Of a DNA stretch of 64,000 bases, positions 22,697-34,069 are shown one piece after another. Position numbers and translations under genes: made by a program. This DNA is from Stomoxys calcitrans. Taxonomy: Eukaryota > Arthropoda > Insecta > Diptera > Muscidae. Positions within the stretch are counted from its first letter, which is position 1, and the number at the start of each line of letters is the position of its first letter. Under the pieces are notes generated by a model that was given only the letters and a program-made list of their open reading frames with translations, was not told the DNA's origin and did no database searches. The DNA is taken from NCBI RefSeq assembly GCF_963082655.1, contig NC_081554.1, forward strand, positions 59,316,933 through 59,380,932, read 5' to 3'.

Positions 22697-23383
22697 CGAA
22701 GCAGAACATATAAGCCCAAGGGCTTGGAAATATTATGCACGCTAGTACATGTGCCCAATATTGCTTTAGCGACATGTAAGCTAAGTTTTCATGATCAGGC
22801 CACGGACGGATTAAGGCTAACAGATTTAGCCGCGGCAAAAAACAGCACCAGATTTCAACATCGAAGGATTCACACGACCAAATGGTTGTCACCCGATCAA
22901 AACATAAAGAAACCAAATTGATCATGTTGTAATAGATGAAAGACCTTCATCCAGAGGGAAGACATTTATCTATGTACGATCGATCCGTGGAGCGAATATA
23001 GATTCGGATCATTACCTTGTTGCAGCAAAGGTTCGCACCCGTCTGAGCATGGCCAGGAGAGTACGATCGGATACTGCACGGAAGCTGGACATTAAAAAGC
23101 TGCAAACAAAACAAATGGCAGCGGTATACTGACCCAACTGCTTGATAAAAGCACTCAAACGCAGTGGCAAACTATTGTCCACTCCATGAGAAATGCCGCG
23201 AAATCCATACTTAGGTACCGGAAGCCTCTTTCAAGAAACCCATGGTACGACCAAGAGTGTCGAAATGCTACTGAAGCTACGAGTGCGGAATATAGAACAA
23301 CCCTGCAATCAGTAGCAACGCGCCAGATGAAGGAGCGACAACGGGAGAAAAGAAGAGAGGTGAAACGTCTATTTTTCAGAAAG
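22697..23383 (+). mobile_element. RTE-clade LINE, endonuclease C-terminal fragment
   Basis: Frames give LRLTDLAAAKNSTRFQH, TKWLSPDQN, then decayed SDHY-type sequence, and the post-endonuclease region NAAKSILRYRKPLSRNPWYD and QECRNATEATSAEYRTTLQS, colinear with 30370-30970. Stops and frameshifts abound. It ends exactly where a DINE begins (RLFFRKNK). Its first about 225 bp are duplicated at 24117-24343. Confidence 0.8.
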
Positions 23384-25606
23384 AACAAGTAAAAGCGTGC
23401 TAAGTTCGGCCGGGCCGAATCTTATATAGCCTCCACCATGGATCGCATTGTCGAGTTCTTTTCCCGGCATATCTTCTTAGGCAAAAAAGTATATAAGGAA
23501 AGATTTGCTCTGCTCTTAGAGCGACATCAAGATATGGTCCGCTTTGGACCACAATTAAATTATCTCAGCCAATTCGAATTAGAATTGCGCCCTTTGGGGG
23601 CTCAAGAAGTAAAATAGAGAGATCGATTTATATGGGAGCTGTATCGGGCTATAGACCAATTCAGACCATAATAAACACGTATGTTAATGGTCTAGAGAGG
23701 ATCCGTCGTACACAATTTCAGCCAAATCGGATAATAATTGCGACCCCTAGAGGGTCAAGAAATCAAGATCCTAGATCGGCTTATATGGCAGCTATATCAG
23801 GTTATGAACCGATTTGAAACTTATTTGACACAGTTGTTGAGAGAAAGATTAAAATACGTCACGCAAAATTTCAGCCAAATCGGATAGGAATTGCGCCCTC
23901 TAGAAGCTCAAGAAGTCAATATCTCAGATCGGTTTATATGACAGCTTTATCGGGTTATGAACCGATTTGAACCATACTTGACACAGTTGTTGGATATCAT
24001 TACAGAACACATCGTGCAAAATTTCATTCAAATCGGATAAGAATTGCGAACTCTAGAGGCTCAAGAAGTCAAGACCCAAGTTCGGTTAATATGACAGCTA
24101 TAGCTATATATATGAAAGCAAAGCAGAACATATAAGCCCATGGGCTTGGAAATATTACGCACTCTAGCATATGTGCCCAATATTGCTCTAGCGACATGTA
24201 AGATAAGTTTTCATGATAAGGCCATGGACGGATTGAGGCTAATTAATTTAGCGGCGGCAAAAAACAGCACCAGATTTCAACATCGAAGGTTTCACACGAT
24301 CAAATGGTTGCCAGCCGATCAAAACATAAAGAAACCAAATTGAAAATAGACCAATTCAGACCATGGGTTTTGGACCGATTTGAACCATACTTGGCACAGT
24401 TGTTGGATATCATAACAGAACACGTCGTGCAAAATTTCATTATAATCGGATAAGAATTGCGCCCTCTAGAGGCTCAAGAAGTCAAGACCCAAGATCTATT
24501 TATATGGCAGCTATATCGAGTAATGGCCCGATCGATTTATATAGGAGCTGTATCGGGCTATAGACCGATTCAGACCATAATAAACACGTATGTTGATGGT
24601 CATGAGAGGATCTGTCGTATAAAATTTCAGCCAAATCGGATAATAATTGCGACCTCTAGAGGCTCAAGAAGTCAATATCCCAGATCGGTTTATATGGCAG
24701 CTACATCAGGTTATGAGCTGATTTGAACCTTATTTGGCACAGTTGTTGAGAGAAAGATTAAAATACGTCATGCAAAATTTCAGCCAAATCGGATGGGAAT
24801 TGCGCCTTCTAGAAGCTCAAGAAGTCAAGACCCAAGATCGGTTTATATGACAGCTATATCGGGTTATGGACCGATTTGAACCATACTTGGCACAGTTGTT
24901 AGATATCATAACCGAACACATCGTGCAAAATTTCATTCAAATCGGATAAGAATTGCGCACTCTAGAGGCTCAAGAAGTCAAGACCCAAGTTCGGTTTATA
25001 TGGCAGCTATATCAGGTTTTGGACCGATTTGAACCATACTTGGCACAGTTGTTGGAAGTCATAGCGAAACACGTCATTCATTCCCATCGGATAAGAATTG
25101 CGCACTCTAGAGGCTCAAGAAGTCAAGACCCAAGATCGGTTTATATGGCAGCTATATCAGGTTATGAATCGATTTGAACCATACTTGGTACAGATGTTGG
25201 ATATCATAACAAAACACGTCGTGCAAAATTTCATTCAAATCGGTTAAGAATTGCGCCCTCTAAAGGCTCAAGAAGTCAAGACCCAAGATCGGTTTGTATG
25301 GCAGCTATATCAAAACATGGACCGATATGGCCCACTTACAATACCAACCGACCTACTCTAATAAGAAGTATTTGTGCAAAAATTCAAGCGGCTAGCTTTA
25401 CTCCTTCGAAAGTTAGCGTGCTTTCGACAGACAGACGGATAGACGGACAGACGGATGGACAGACGGACGAACATGGCTAGATCGACATAAAATGTCGCAA
25501 CGATCAAGAATATATATACTTTATGGGGTCTCAGACGAATATTTCGAGTAGTTACAATCAGAATGACGAAATTAGTATACCCCCATCTTATGGTGGAGGG
25601 TATAAA
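23384..25606 (-). mobile_element. DINE-1/mini-me-like element carrying an RTE fragment
   Basis: Complete ends: left AACAAGTAAAAGCGTGCTAA with TTCGGCCGGGCCGAA, right (GACGGACA) run at 25425-25472, AAGAATATATATACTTTATG and terminus TGGTGGAGGGTATAAAAA. The left end's CCTCCACCAT and the right end's ATGGTGGAGG form sub-terminal inverted repeats. The body is tandem units of the 153-bp type (TTTATATGGCAGCTATATCA), interrupted at 24117-24343 by an RTE endonuclease piece. Short ORFs over the array are not genes. Confidence 0.9.
24117..24343 (+). mobile_element. RTE endonuclease fragment inside the DINE (duplicate of 22697-22921)
   Basis: Starts GAAAGCAAAGCAGAACATAT and encodes LRLINLAAAKNSTRFQHRRF. 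It ends AACATAAAGAAACCAAATTG, where DINE sequence resumes. It is the same segment, with the same start and end points within a few bases, as 22697-22921. Confidence 0.85.
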
Positions 25607-25610
25607 AAGG

Positions 25611-26685
25611 GAGCTCTCCAAGCGGGGTGATATCTTCGGCACTATTTAAACTCTACCCATCCTCCATCCCAACTCAGACGGCAAAGGGATTGTATCATAT
25701 GCGGAGGATTGTACGATCATGGCATCAGGCCCTCGACCCATTGTTGACATCTGCCTCAACGAACTTGCCTCATATTTCGCTGCAAGAAATCTAAAGATAT
25801 CTGCTACCAAATCTTCAGGCACATTGTTCACTAGAAATACGCGTGAGGTGATTACTGAGCTGAAAGTGATGGTCGATGGAAAAATCATTCCGACCATCAA
25901 GTGTCCCAAAATACTTGGCCTCACATTTGACCGCTCTTACACATTCTGCCCACATGCAGAAACAAGGTCCTCAAGTCACTTGCCGGCAGCACTTGGGGTG
26001 CTGACAAAGAAACCTCGATCTGTGGCAAGTTATGCAACGCCAATGTGGTCTCGTCAGCTGAGTGACACGCAGTGGAATAAAAAATTCAAATCTATCAGAA
26101 TTCCGCCCTTCTTCTCACATTGTTTACTTCCATCGGGAGACAAAGATCCTACCAAAGCGAAGACATAACTACATGCTGTCTAGGCTTTTGGGCTGTTATC
26201 GCAGAGATCATCCAAATCATCATCTTGCTGATAGGTATTCACCTCCCAGAAGCCTTAAGGTAGGTCTACATGATCTAGAGCATGAGGTTCAGCGCTACAG
26301 AAGAGAACCTCTAGATCAAGCGGCATATCAAGCAGATCTGGACAACATTCAGGCAGACACGGGTGAATGTAGTGCTTGGAGATTGACCGCCTCCTGTTCC
26401 ACCTAAAGATATTGATCTCCCCAAGCAAACCAGAGTAGTTTTGGCTCAATTACGTTCCAGCTGATACAGCCGCCTCAATTCCTTTCGAGCAAGGACTGAT
26501 GCCAAAGTCCAAGATGTATGTCCCCATTGTGATCAGTGACCACACGTCATCTGTTTAACTGCTCGGCCAGACCCACTCGACTCAGATCCAGATGCCTGTG
26601 GATGCACTCCATCTTAGTCGCAGAGTTCCTGGATCTGGACACACTAGAGAATCATAGAACACAATAAACTGTTACAACATCAACT
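25611..26685 (+). mobile_element. Jockey-clade LINE, RT C-terminal half
   Basis: Frames give YADD-like YAEDCTIMAS, KLSATKS-type NLKISATKSSGTLFT, PKILGLTFDRSYTF, KSLAGSTWG-like text in a shifted frame, ATPMWSRQLSDTQWNK, then LGCYRRDHPNHHLADRY and EVQRYRREPLDQAAYQADL, ending with a cysteine region (VCPHCDQ). YADD is altered to YAED. Multiple frameshifts near 25975, 26080 and 26400 make it a pseudo-copy. It abuts a SINE fragment at 26693. Confidence 0.8.
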
Positions 26686-26692
26686 GTATCTC

Positions 26693-26850
26693 AAAGGTTC
26701 GAATCCTAACGAGAACATCAGAAAATATTTTCAGCGGAGGTTATCCCCTCTTAATGCGGGCGACATTTGTGTAATACTTTGCCATGTAAAAACTTCTCCT
26801 CAAAGAGGTGTCGCACTGCAGCAAGCCGTTCGGATTCGACTATAAAAAGG
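26693..26850 (+). mobile_element. tRNA-derived SINE, 5'-truncated
   Basis: Begins at the B box (GGTTCGAATCCTAACGAGAA), followed by CTTTGCCATGTAAAAACTTC, AGAGGTGTCGCACTGC and GTTCGGATTCGACTATAAAA. The A box is missing. The usual tail is replaced by the hairpin at 26851-26888. Confidence 0.8.
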
Positions 26851-26888
26851 AGGCACTCACAGCTCTCATTGAAGAGCTGTGAGTGCCT
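26851..26888. repeat. Perfect 16-bp hairpin at SINE tail
   Basis: AGGCACTCACAGCTCT and AGAGCTGTGAGTGCCT flank the loop CATTGA without a mismatch. In other SINE copies this place reads ATCATTGAGC, so the loop sits on the native CATTGA. Confidence 0.9.
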
Positions 26889-26963
26889 TTCGTTCGATAT
26901 GGTCTTTTACCATAGGTTCTATGTATTAAATGTAGAACATAGACTCAGTGGGGTAGGGTATTA

Positions 26964-27199
26964 TTGGGTTGCCCAAAAAGTAATTGCGGATTTTTTAAAA
27001 GAAAGTAAATGCATTTTTAATAAAACTTAGAATGAACTTTAATCAAATATACTTTTTTACACTTTTTTTTTCTAAAGCAAGCTAAAAGTAACAGCTGATA
27101 ACTGACAGAAGAAAGAATGCAATTACAGAGTCACAAGCTGTGAAAAAATTTGTCAATGCCGACTATATGAAAAATCCGCAATTACTTTTTGGGCAACCA
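26964..27199 (-). mobile_element. Mariner MITE copy 3, reverse orientation
   Basis: TIR TTGGGTTGCCCAAAAAGTAA at left and TTACTTTTTGGGCAACC at right. Interior order is reversed relative to copies 1 and 2. About 236 bp, no ORF. Confidence 0.92.
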
Positions 27200-27900
27200 G
27201 ATTGTCGGCCCGAATTTTACCTTTCCTTACTGGTTAATTACAGTTTTTCCATTGCCGATTTGATAACGTTTCTCCCATAAAACTACACTGCATTATAATG
27301 AAATTTTCCAAAGTGATGACATTTTTTGTAACGCAATCGCCATTTGGCCTGACTACCTTATTATGGTCAACTGAAAATGCCCACTCACAAATCATTGTCC
27401 ACTGCTGATGCGGTTGTTTTCTGATATCCTTATTGATGTTGTGACCGTTGTTGATGGCTACATGCCACGGCTGCTCCTGCTGTTTTGGCCTTTTTGATCT
27501 TGAGCCGATTTTTATTGCATCACAGCTTTTGTGTACATTTGCACACTTCAAATGTGACGAATGAAAAAAAAAAACGAAACTTAAGGCATTCATCGAAAGC
27601 AATATCTCGCTTTATTGCTTTTCACGCAACAACATGAAAGCGAGTTATTTTTGATGGACAGTGGTTTTGAGTTATTGCCGAAAAAACAAAAGAAAACTCT
27701 GAACAAAAATCAAAGAAATGAATCAAGGAAAATGAGTTTTTTTTGATTTTTAAAAAGCCGTTTGAAACATAAATAACTTCTCCTTCGTCTAAACTGTTTG
27801 ATAGAAAATGTGATATATTTTGGGTTGGTATGTAAAGCACCATGATTCATATGAAAAATTCTGCTGATGAAGATTCTGGCGAATCAGAAATCATGATATA
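27200..27900. other. Unassigned stretch between two MITEs
   Basis: It contains a minus-strand open frame of 122 codons (27234-27602) with no domain I recognise, and another of 73 codons (27622-27843). Probably single-copy, but no function can be claimed. Confidence 0.35.
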
Positions 27901-28135
27901 TCGGGTTGCCCAAAAAGTAATTGCGGATTTTTCATATAGTCGGCGTTGACAAATTTTTTCACAGCTTGTGACTCTGTAATTGCATTCTTTCTTCTGTCAG
28001 TTATCAGCTGTTACTTTAAGCTTGCTTTAGAAAAAAAGTGTAAAAAAAGTATATTTGATTAAAGTTCATTCTCAGTTTTATTAAAAATGCATTTACTTTC
28101 TTTTAAAAAATCCGCAATTACTTTTTGGGCAAACC
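27901..28135 (+). mobile_element. Mariner MITE copy 4
   Basis: TCGGGTTGCCCAAAAAGTAA to TTACTTTTTGGGCAAACC, about 235 bp, preceded by TA. The TIRs carry small changes. No ORF. Confidence 0.9.
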
Positions 28136-29017
28136 ATAGATAGGCTTTCAAGCAACATCACACATTTTGCCTTATTTTTGATAGAATCAAAATAAACAAA
28201 AAAAAATGTTATTCAAAAATTATTCTTTATCTATAAAACCTACTTTCACCACCGTGTCCTGGCAAAAAAATGAAAGATAAAATTCAATTATTGAATTTTT
28301 CATATATCATGATAAAAAAATTCGATGCACAATAAATGACAGACACCATGCGTTGTAAGTTTATCAGTCACTTTACATTCATGTTAAACAAAGAAAAATA
28401 TTTGGAATACTTCAACGCCATACGCCAACAGCCAACAGCAGGATATTCATTTTTAAAGTCATATGCAAATTCATAAACGAGAATTGTGAAAAAATTCACA
28501 ACAAAAGACGAGTTGCAAAATGAGTTTACTCCCAGTTCACCATGACAGCGAAATGCTGCTTAAAAGTTACCCTTAAATACCGTAGAATTTAAATTAAATT
28601 ATGGCAAAATTGGATGCGAGCGTATTAAAGAAAGATGCAAATCATATAGGAAGATGGGTTTGTAGGAGGGCAATAGCAGATCATGGGTCCATTTTGACTG
28701 GTCATAGATGTTGGAGACCATAATATAACAACATTTTGGTGCAATCTGTTAAAATTTGTTCTCTCTAAAGTCTTAAGAATTCCAGCCGGAGTATCTACAT
28801 TATATGGATCTCACTAGACTTTAGAAAATGAGTGTAGGTGCTTATCTGCCACATATCTTCTAAAAATGCTCATGGACGATGTTACCATTGAAATCGTAGT
28901 GCGGTAAAATGCAGTGCTGTTGGCTGTAGGCTGTAAGCTAGGTAGAGGCTTTATCAATTTGCGCCTTAAAGCCAAGTATTTCAATACCAGTTTTATCTAA
29001 TCTAGCTAATGTAAACA
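28136..29017. other. Non-coding stretch
   Basis: AT-rich, without ORFs above about 60 codons and without repeats that I recognise. Confidence 0.5.
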
Positions 29018-29088
29018 ACTAAAAACGTGTTAAGTTCGGCCGTGCTAAACTTTGGATACTTACCACCATGGATATATTAATCATCATA
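29018..29088 (-). mobile_element. DINE 3'-end fragment, cut by MITE
   Basis: AAAAACGTGTTAAGTTCGGC and TACCACCATGGATATATTAA match the DINE head. The rest is missing beyond the MITE at 29089. Confidence 0.65.
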
Positions 29089-29324
29089 TTGGGTTGCCCA
29101 AAAAGTAATTGCGGATTTTTCATATAGTCGGCGTTAACAAATTTTTTCACAGCTTGTGACTCTGTAATTGCATTCTTTCATCTGTCAGTTAACAGCTGTA
29201 ACTTTTAGCTTGCTTTAGAAAAAAGTGTAAAAAAAGTATATTTGATTAAAGTTCATTCTAAGTCTTATTAAAAATGCATTACTTTTTTTTAAAAAATCCG
29301 CAATTACTTTTTGGGCAACCCAAT
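29089..29324 (+). mobile_element. Mariner MITE copy 5
   Basis: TTGGGTTGCCCAAAAAGTAA to TTTTTGGGCAACCCAA, 236 bp, inserted next to a DINE end. Its last about 100 bp are duplicated at 29425-29529. Confidence 0.92.
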
Positions 29325-29631
29325 ATTTTATTATAACTGCACTACTACCATATCCATTTTCGAGGGGAGAGTCTCAGTGAGGAGTCAGGTGGCACTGGCT
29401 CTTAATTAAATACTGAGTATTTATAAAAGTGTAAAAAAAGTATATTTGATTAAAGTTCATTCTAAGTCTTATTAAAAATGCATTTACTTTCCTTTAAAAA
29501 ATCCGCAATTACTTTTTGGGCAACCCAATATTTTATTATAACTGCACTACTACCATATCCATTTTCGAGGGGAGAGTCTCAGTGAGGAGTCAGGTGGAAC
29601 TGGCTCTTAATTATATACTGAGTACCAATGA
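29222..29631. repeat. 205-bp tandem duplication across MITE end and flank
   Basis: The MITE 3' part plus flanking ATTTTATTATAACTGCACTA and GAGAGTCTCAGTGAGGAGTC occurs twice at an exact 205-bp offset (for example GGGCAACCC at 29313 and 29518). The seam has short homology AAAAGTGTAAA. Confidence 0.85.
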
Positions 29632-32600
29632 TACTCGAGATGACCAGGCGAGTTATTGGCGCCTTCAAATAACCAATGGCCAACATCATCGTCTGTTCCC
29701 AGGTTAGGGGCGGCTGGAGGCGAGCGTCGGATCTTGGAGCAAGCGGCTCGCCACAACGAGGGATAGATGTGCAATACCACAAAACCCATGCGGTCGGGGC
29801 GATGGACCAGTAACCCGCCCCCGGAAAACTATGAGAAACAAAGGAATAGAAAAAACAGACCCCCAATGTTGACGACACACGTAAACGAAAAAAGGACCAT
29901 GATTTGCGGATCTGCACGCGCTGGCGGATGTATTAGAGAAGTACAATGTAGATATTGCCGCCTTACAAGAAGTGCGATGACCTGGGAATGGCGTTAATAC
30001 AACACCAAACGGTGATGAACTATACTATAACAGCCATAACACGAAGCATGAATTTGGTGGATTTGTGGTTAGTCGGAGACTGAAACACCTTGTCTCCAGC
30101 TTTACTCTGGTGGATGAGAGGCTAACCATAATCCGCATAAAAGCCAAATTCTTCAACATCAGCCTTATTTGTGCCCATGCCCCGACGGAAAACAAAGACG
30201 AGCAGACCAAGAATATTTTCTACGAGCATCTAGAGAGAGAGAATATGACCGCTGCACCGCCCATGATATTAAAATCATTCTGGAAGGTTTTAATGCTAAA
30301 ATAGGGAAGGAAGAAATTTTTGGTCCATCAGTCGGAAAGTTTAGCCTCCACGAGATAACGTCCAGTAATGGGTTGAGGCTGATAGATTTCGCTGCGGCAA
30401 AAAACAGGGTAGTTAGTAGCACCAAATTTCAACATAAAAATATTCACAGAGCCACATGGCTGTCTTCCGAAGAAAATACGAGGAGCCAAATTGATCACGT
30501 TGTGATGGATGGAAGGCAGTCATCCAGCGTGTTCGATGTACGATCGATCAGTGGCACGAATATAAATTCAGATCATTACCTTTTTGCAGCAAAGGTTCGC
30601 ACCCGTTTGAACATGGTGAGGGAAGTACGACCTGACACTGCACGGAAGCTGGACATTGAAAAGCTGCTGACACAACAAATGGCAGCGGCATACTCCACTC
30701 GACTGACCCAACTGCTTGATGAAAGCACTCCTTGTTCCGATGATATAATGGCGCAGTGGCAAACTATTGCCCACTCCATGGAAAATGCCGCGAAATCCGT
30801 ACTTGGGTACAGAAAGCCTCCTCCAAGAAACCCATGGTACGACCAAGAGTGTCGAGATGCTACTGAAGCCAAGAATGCGGTATATAGAGCAACCCTGCAA
30901 TCAGTAGCAACGCACCACATGAAGGAGTGGTATCGGGAGAAAAGGAGAGAGGAGAAACGTCTATTCCGCGGAAAGAAAAAGGAAATGGAAATACGTGAGT
31001 GTGAGCGAATTGAGATGTACAGAAGTCAGAATGAAGTCCGGAAATTCTACCAAAGGATTAAACATCAAACCGATGGCTTTGGTGCAGGCACATCCTCATG
31101 CAGAGACAAAAAAGGAAATGTGGTAACTGACACAGATAATATGCTGAGGATATGAAAAGAACATTTTATCCAACTGCTAGGGTCCGATGTTGGCGGCGAA
31201 GAGGATAGCGCAGAACCAATCCCTGATGATGGTATAGAATGTTTACCTCCTAGTCAGAATGTGGTCCAAGTAGCAGTAACCCGACTAAAGAACAACAAGG
31301 TAGCAGGAGCCGACGGGTTACCCGCTGAACTATTTAAGACCGGAGGCGACACGCTGATAAGGCGTATGCATCAGCTTATCTGCGCAATCTGGCTAGAAGA
31401 ACGCATACCCGATGATTGGAACCTCAGCATACTATGTCCCGTACACAAGAAAGGAGACAAGACGGAATGTGCCAACTACAGAGGAATAAGTCTCCTCCTC
31501 CCCATCGCATACAAGTTACTCTCGAGCGTACTGTGTGAAAGATTAAAACCTTAAGTCAATGAGATAAGTAGGCCCTATCAATGCGGTTTTAGATCTTGTA
31601 AATCCACCCTAGACCAGATATTCACACTGTGCCAAATCCTGGAATAGACCCGAGAAGGACAAATCAACATCTACCATCTCTTTGTTGACTACAAAGCCGC
31701 CTTCGATACTCCTTTACGTTCAAAGGTATTTCAAGCCATGTCTGAGTTTGGTATCCCTGCAAAATTAATAAGACTCTGCAGGATGACACCTGCTGATACG
31801 CGTTCTTCAGTAAGAATAGGAAAGAATCTCTCCGAACCATTTAATACCAAACGAGGTTTCAGACAAGGAGACAGCCTATCGTGCGATCTCTTTAATATCC
31901 TGCTGGAGAAGATTATACGAGATGCAGATGTGAATAGATATGGCACACCAATCACAAGAGAACACATGCTACTCGCCTATGCCGACGACATCGATATCAC
32001 AGGTCGGTCACCAGAAGTAGTAACTGCAGCCTTTGAATGAATCGAAAGAGAGTAAGTGAAAATGGGTATGGCTGTAAATGGAGCTAAGACGAAATGGATG
32101 GTTTCAACTCCCAAAACGCTTTGTAAAACCGAGCTGATGAAGAAAATGGAGAAAGTTGGGAACCATAACTTTGAGATAGTCAGTAACTTTATCTACCTCG
32201 GCACCGCCGTAACTGAAAAGAATGACACCAGTTTTGAGATTAGGCGAAGAATAATACTGGGAAACAGATGCTGCTTTGGAGTAACTAAGCAGTTTAGAAA
32301 CAAGGCCACCTCTCGACAGACGAAGATTACACTATACAAAACACTGATACTACCCGTGCTGTTATATGGTTCTGAAGCATGGGTACTTGTGAAAGCAGAT
32401 GAGGCAGTGTTTGGAGTATTTGAGAGAAAGATTCTTTGTAAAAAATATATGGACCAGTTTGGGTTAATGGAGAATATAGGCGAGCTATGAGCCACGAGCT
32501 GTATGAGCTGTATGACGACGATAGCATAGTTACACGCATCAAAATACAACGGCTGCGGTTGTCAGAGTGGACGAAGAAGCTCCAGCAAAGAAGTCTTTTG

Positions 32601-32787
32601 AAGGCAAACACGGTGGTACACGCAAACCGGGAAGACCAAAAACCCGATGGAAATTTCAAGGGGTGGGAGACACCTTGAAACTTGGTGTCAGAGATATTGG
32701 AATGAGCGCAGAAGATCGAGGTGCTTGGAACGCTATTCTACGTTTCAACTAGTGGAACAAATATTCTGTCATAGCCTATTAAAGAAA
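29615..32787 (+). mobile_element. RTE-clade LINE, near full length, inactive
   Basis: The 5' UTR starts near AATACTGAGT/GAGATGACCAGGCGAGTTAT, a sequence also present at 63438. The single ORF order is endonuclease, linker, reverse transcriptase and C-terminal domain, typical for RTE. The coding end RGAWNAILRFN lies at about 32750, followed by a short 3' UTR to about 32787, where DINE sequence begins. It is the best RTE copy in the window and the reference for 10441-12180, 22697-23383 and 24117-24343. Confidence 0.88.
29890..32752 (+). pseudogene. RTE ORF2: endonuclease-reverse transcriptase pseudogene
   Basis: Endonuclease: NVDIAALQEVR (catalytic Glu present, then TGA at 29978-29980), VSSFTLVDERLTIIRIK, ISLICAHAPTENKD, ILEGFNAKIGKE (GDFNAKIG expected, so the Asp is lost), RSQIDHVVMDGR and the SDHY end motif. 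A frameshift lies near 30238. From 30169 to 32490 one frame is kept, broken only by stops at 31153-31155 (TGG to TGA), about 31552, about 31633, 32038-32040 and about 32053. RT motifs are KNNKVAGADGLPAELF, VHKKGDKTECANYRGIS, VDYKAAFD, GFRQGDSLSCDLFN and YADD (31978-31989, both Asp intact). The C-terminus has FIYLGTAV, SRQTKITLYKTLILPVLLYG and GTRKPGRPKTRW, after frameshifts near 32440-32560. Confidence 0.88.
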
Positions 32788-32915
32788 AGTTAAGCCTGAT
32801 TTCAACAGACGGACGGATCAAGAATGTATATACTTTATAGGGTCGGAAATCGATATTTCGATGTATTGTAAACGGAATTAATATACCACATCCTTCGGTG
32901 GTGGGTATATTTATG
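32788..32915 (-). mobile_element. DINE 5'-end fragment
   Basis: CCTGATTTCAACAGACGGAC, AAGAATGTATATACTTTATA, GGGTCGGAAATCGATATTTC and CATCCTTCGGTGGTGGGTAT form the DINE 5' terminus read on the minus strand. Only the terminal about 130 bp is present, attached to the RTE 3' end. Confidence 0.75.
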
Positions 32916-34067
32916 TACCCAAAACCACTGAATTTGATAGTGGATAACCAATATGGTAAACTGGAAGAATCAATGGCTCGGAATATGTTTGTCTTTGGGT
33001 CCTCACATTCTAAACCGCTCACAAAAATATTATTTCCAAAACTTCATTAAAACGAATAACGAAGCACACCGGGCAAGCTAGTCACTTTTTAAGATCGTAA
33101 ATACTATCATATAATTTGGACCATTACTCCAACTTATCAACATCATCATAAGCCATACCCTCATCACTAGTGTTTGTGTAGCAAGAAAAAAAAAACAAAC
33201 TTCGTAATGTATACTGGAAAGTGATTTTTACAGTTCAACACCTTTGGACTGTAATGAAATTTGCACAGCATAGACTACCACCATGGCACTTACTGCATAT
33301 GCGAATGTTACATGTGAGTGTACGCATGTGTTTCACACATTCTATAGGAGTTAAAAAAAAAAAAAAACAAAAAATAAATAAATAAAATATTTGTAATAAT
33401 TATGAGGCAAAAGAGAAGCATTGAGTGAGTATTTATTTAATTTATTCAAATTACAATACAAGTCTGAATTCAATTGGAAATATTCGTATTCACATTCCCA
33501 TTCACTATGTGAATGTGTGAGTGCGTGTGCGTGTGTGTAAAGTAAAATGTTTGTTATTGCAGAGATTTTTGCCATACCAATGATTGGGGCATCAAAGTTA
33601 ATAATTGTGCAACTGGACTAAAAAACGAGCAGTAAAAAACAATGAGAGCAACACAAGTGACTATAATGATAATAACAACAACAACACAACAACAACAATT
33701 GCTGTCATACAAATAATAACAATAATAATAATTTTTACAACTCATTTGTTTAAATGTCGGTGTGAATCATATGATGTGTGTGTGCGTGTGTGTTTGTCGA
33801 TTGGCTGCAACTACAACTACAACTTGAAATTTACATTTATTGCATTTGATATTTGTTTTGTTGTTGTTCTTGTTGTTGTTCTTTTAAACTTTTTGTATAT
33901 GCTTTAAATCAACAAATATGCATTTTACGTATTTTTCCAATTAAGTTCATTGAACTGTTAACATTATATTTCCCTTTAATGATAGTCCACTGACACACAG
34001 TGGCATTTCAACGAAATTTATGCATATACATACACACACACATATTAACAAACACTAGTGTATATAT
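32916..34067. other. Non-coding stretch with simple repeats
   Basis: Poly-A near 33353-33368, GT-rich run near 33516-33538, CAA/AAT runs at about 33670-33735 and a GTT run near 33860-33885. Short ORFs here are products of these repeats. No gene recognised. Confidence 0.55.
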
Positions 34068-34069
34068 AC

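Noticed and set aside
27234..27602. 122-codon minus ORF as a host gene
   Set aside because: No domain, low-complexity start (FVFFFHSS), and no splice or promoter context visible.
29615..32787. An active RTE element
   Set aside because: At least five stops, a frameshift in the endonuclease and loss of the GDFNAKIG Asp rule out autonomous activity of this copy.
33600..33910. Coding frames with Asn/Thr and Val/Leu runs
   Set aside because: They come from CAA, AAT and GTT simple repeats.
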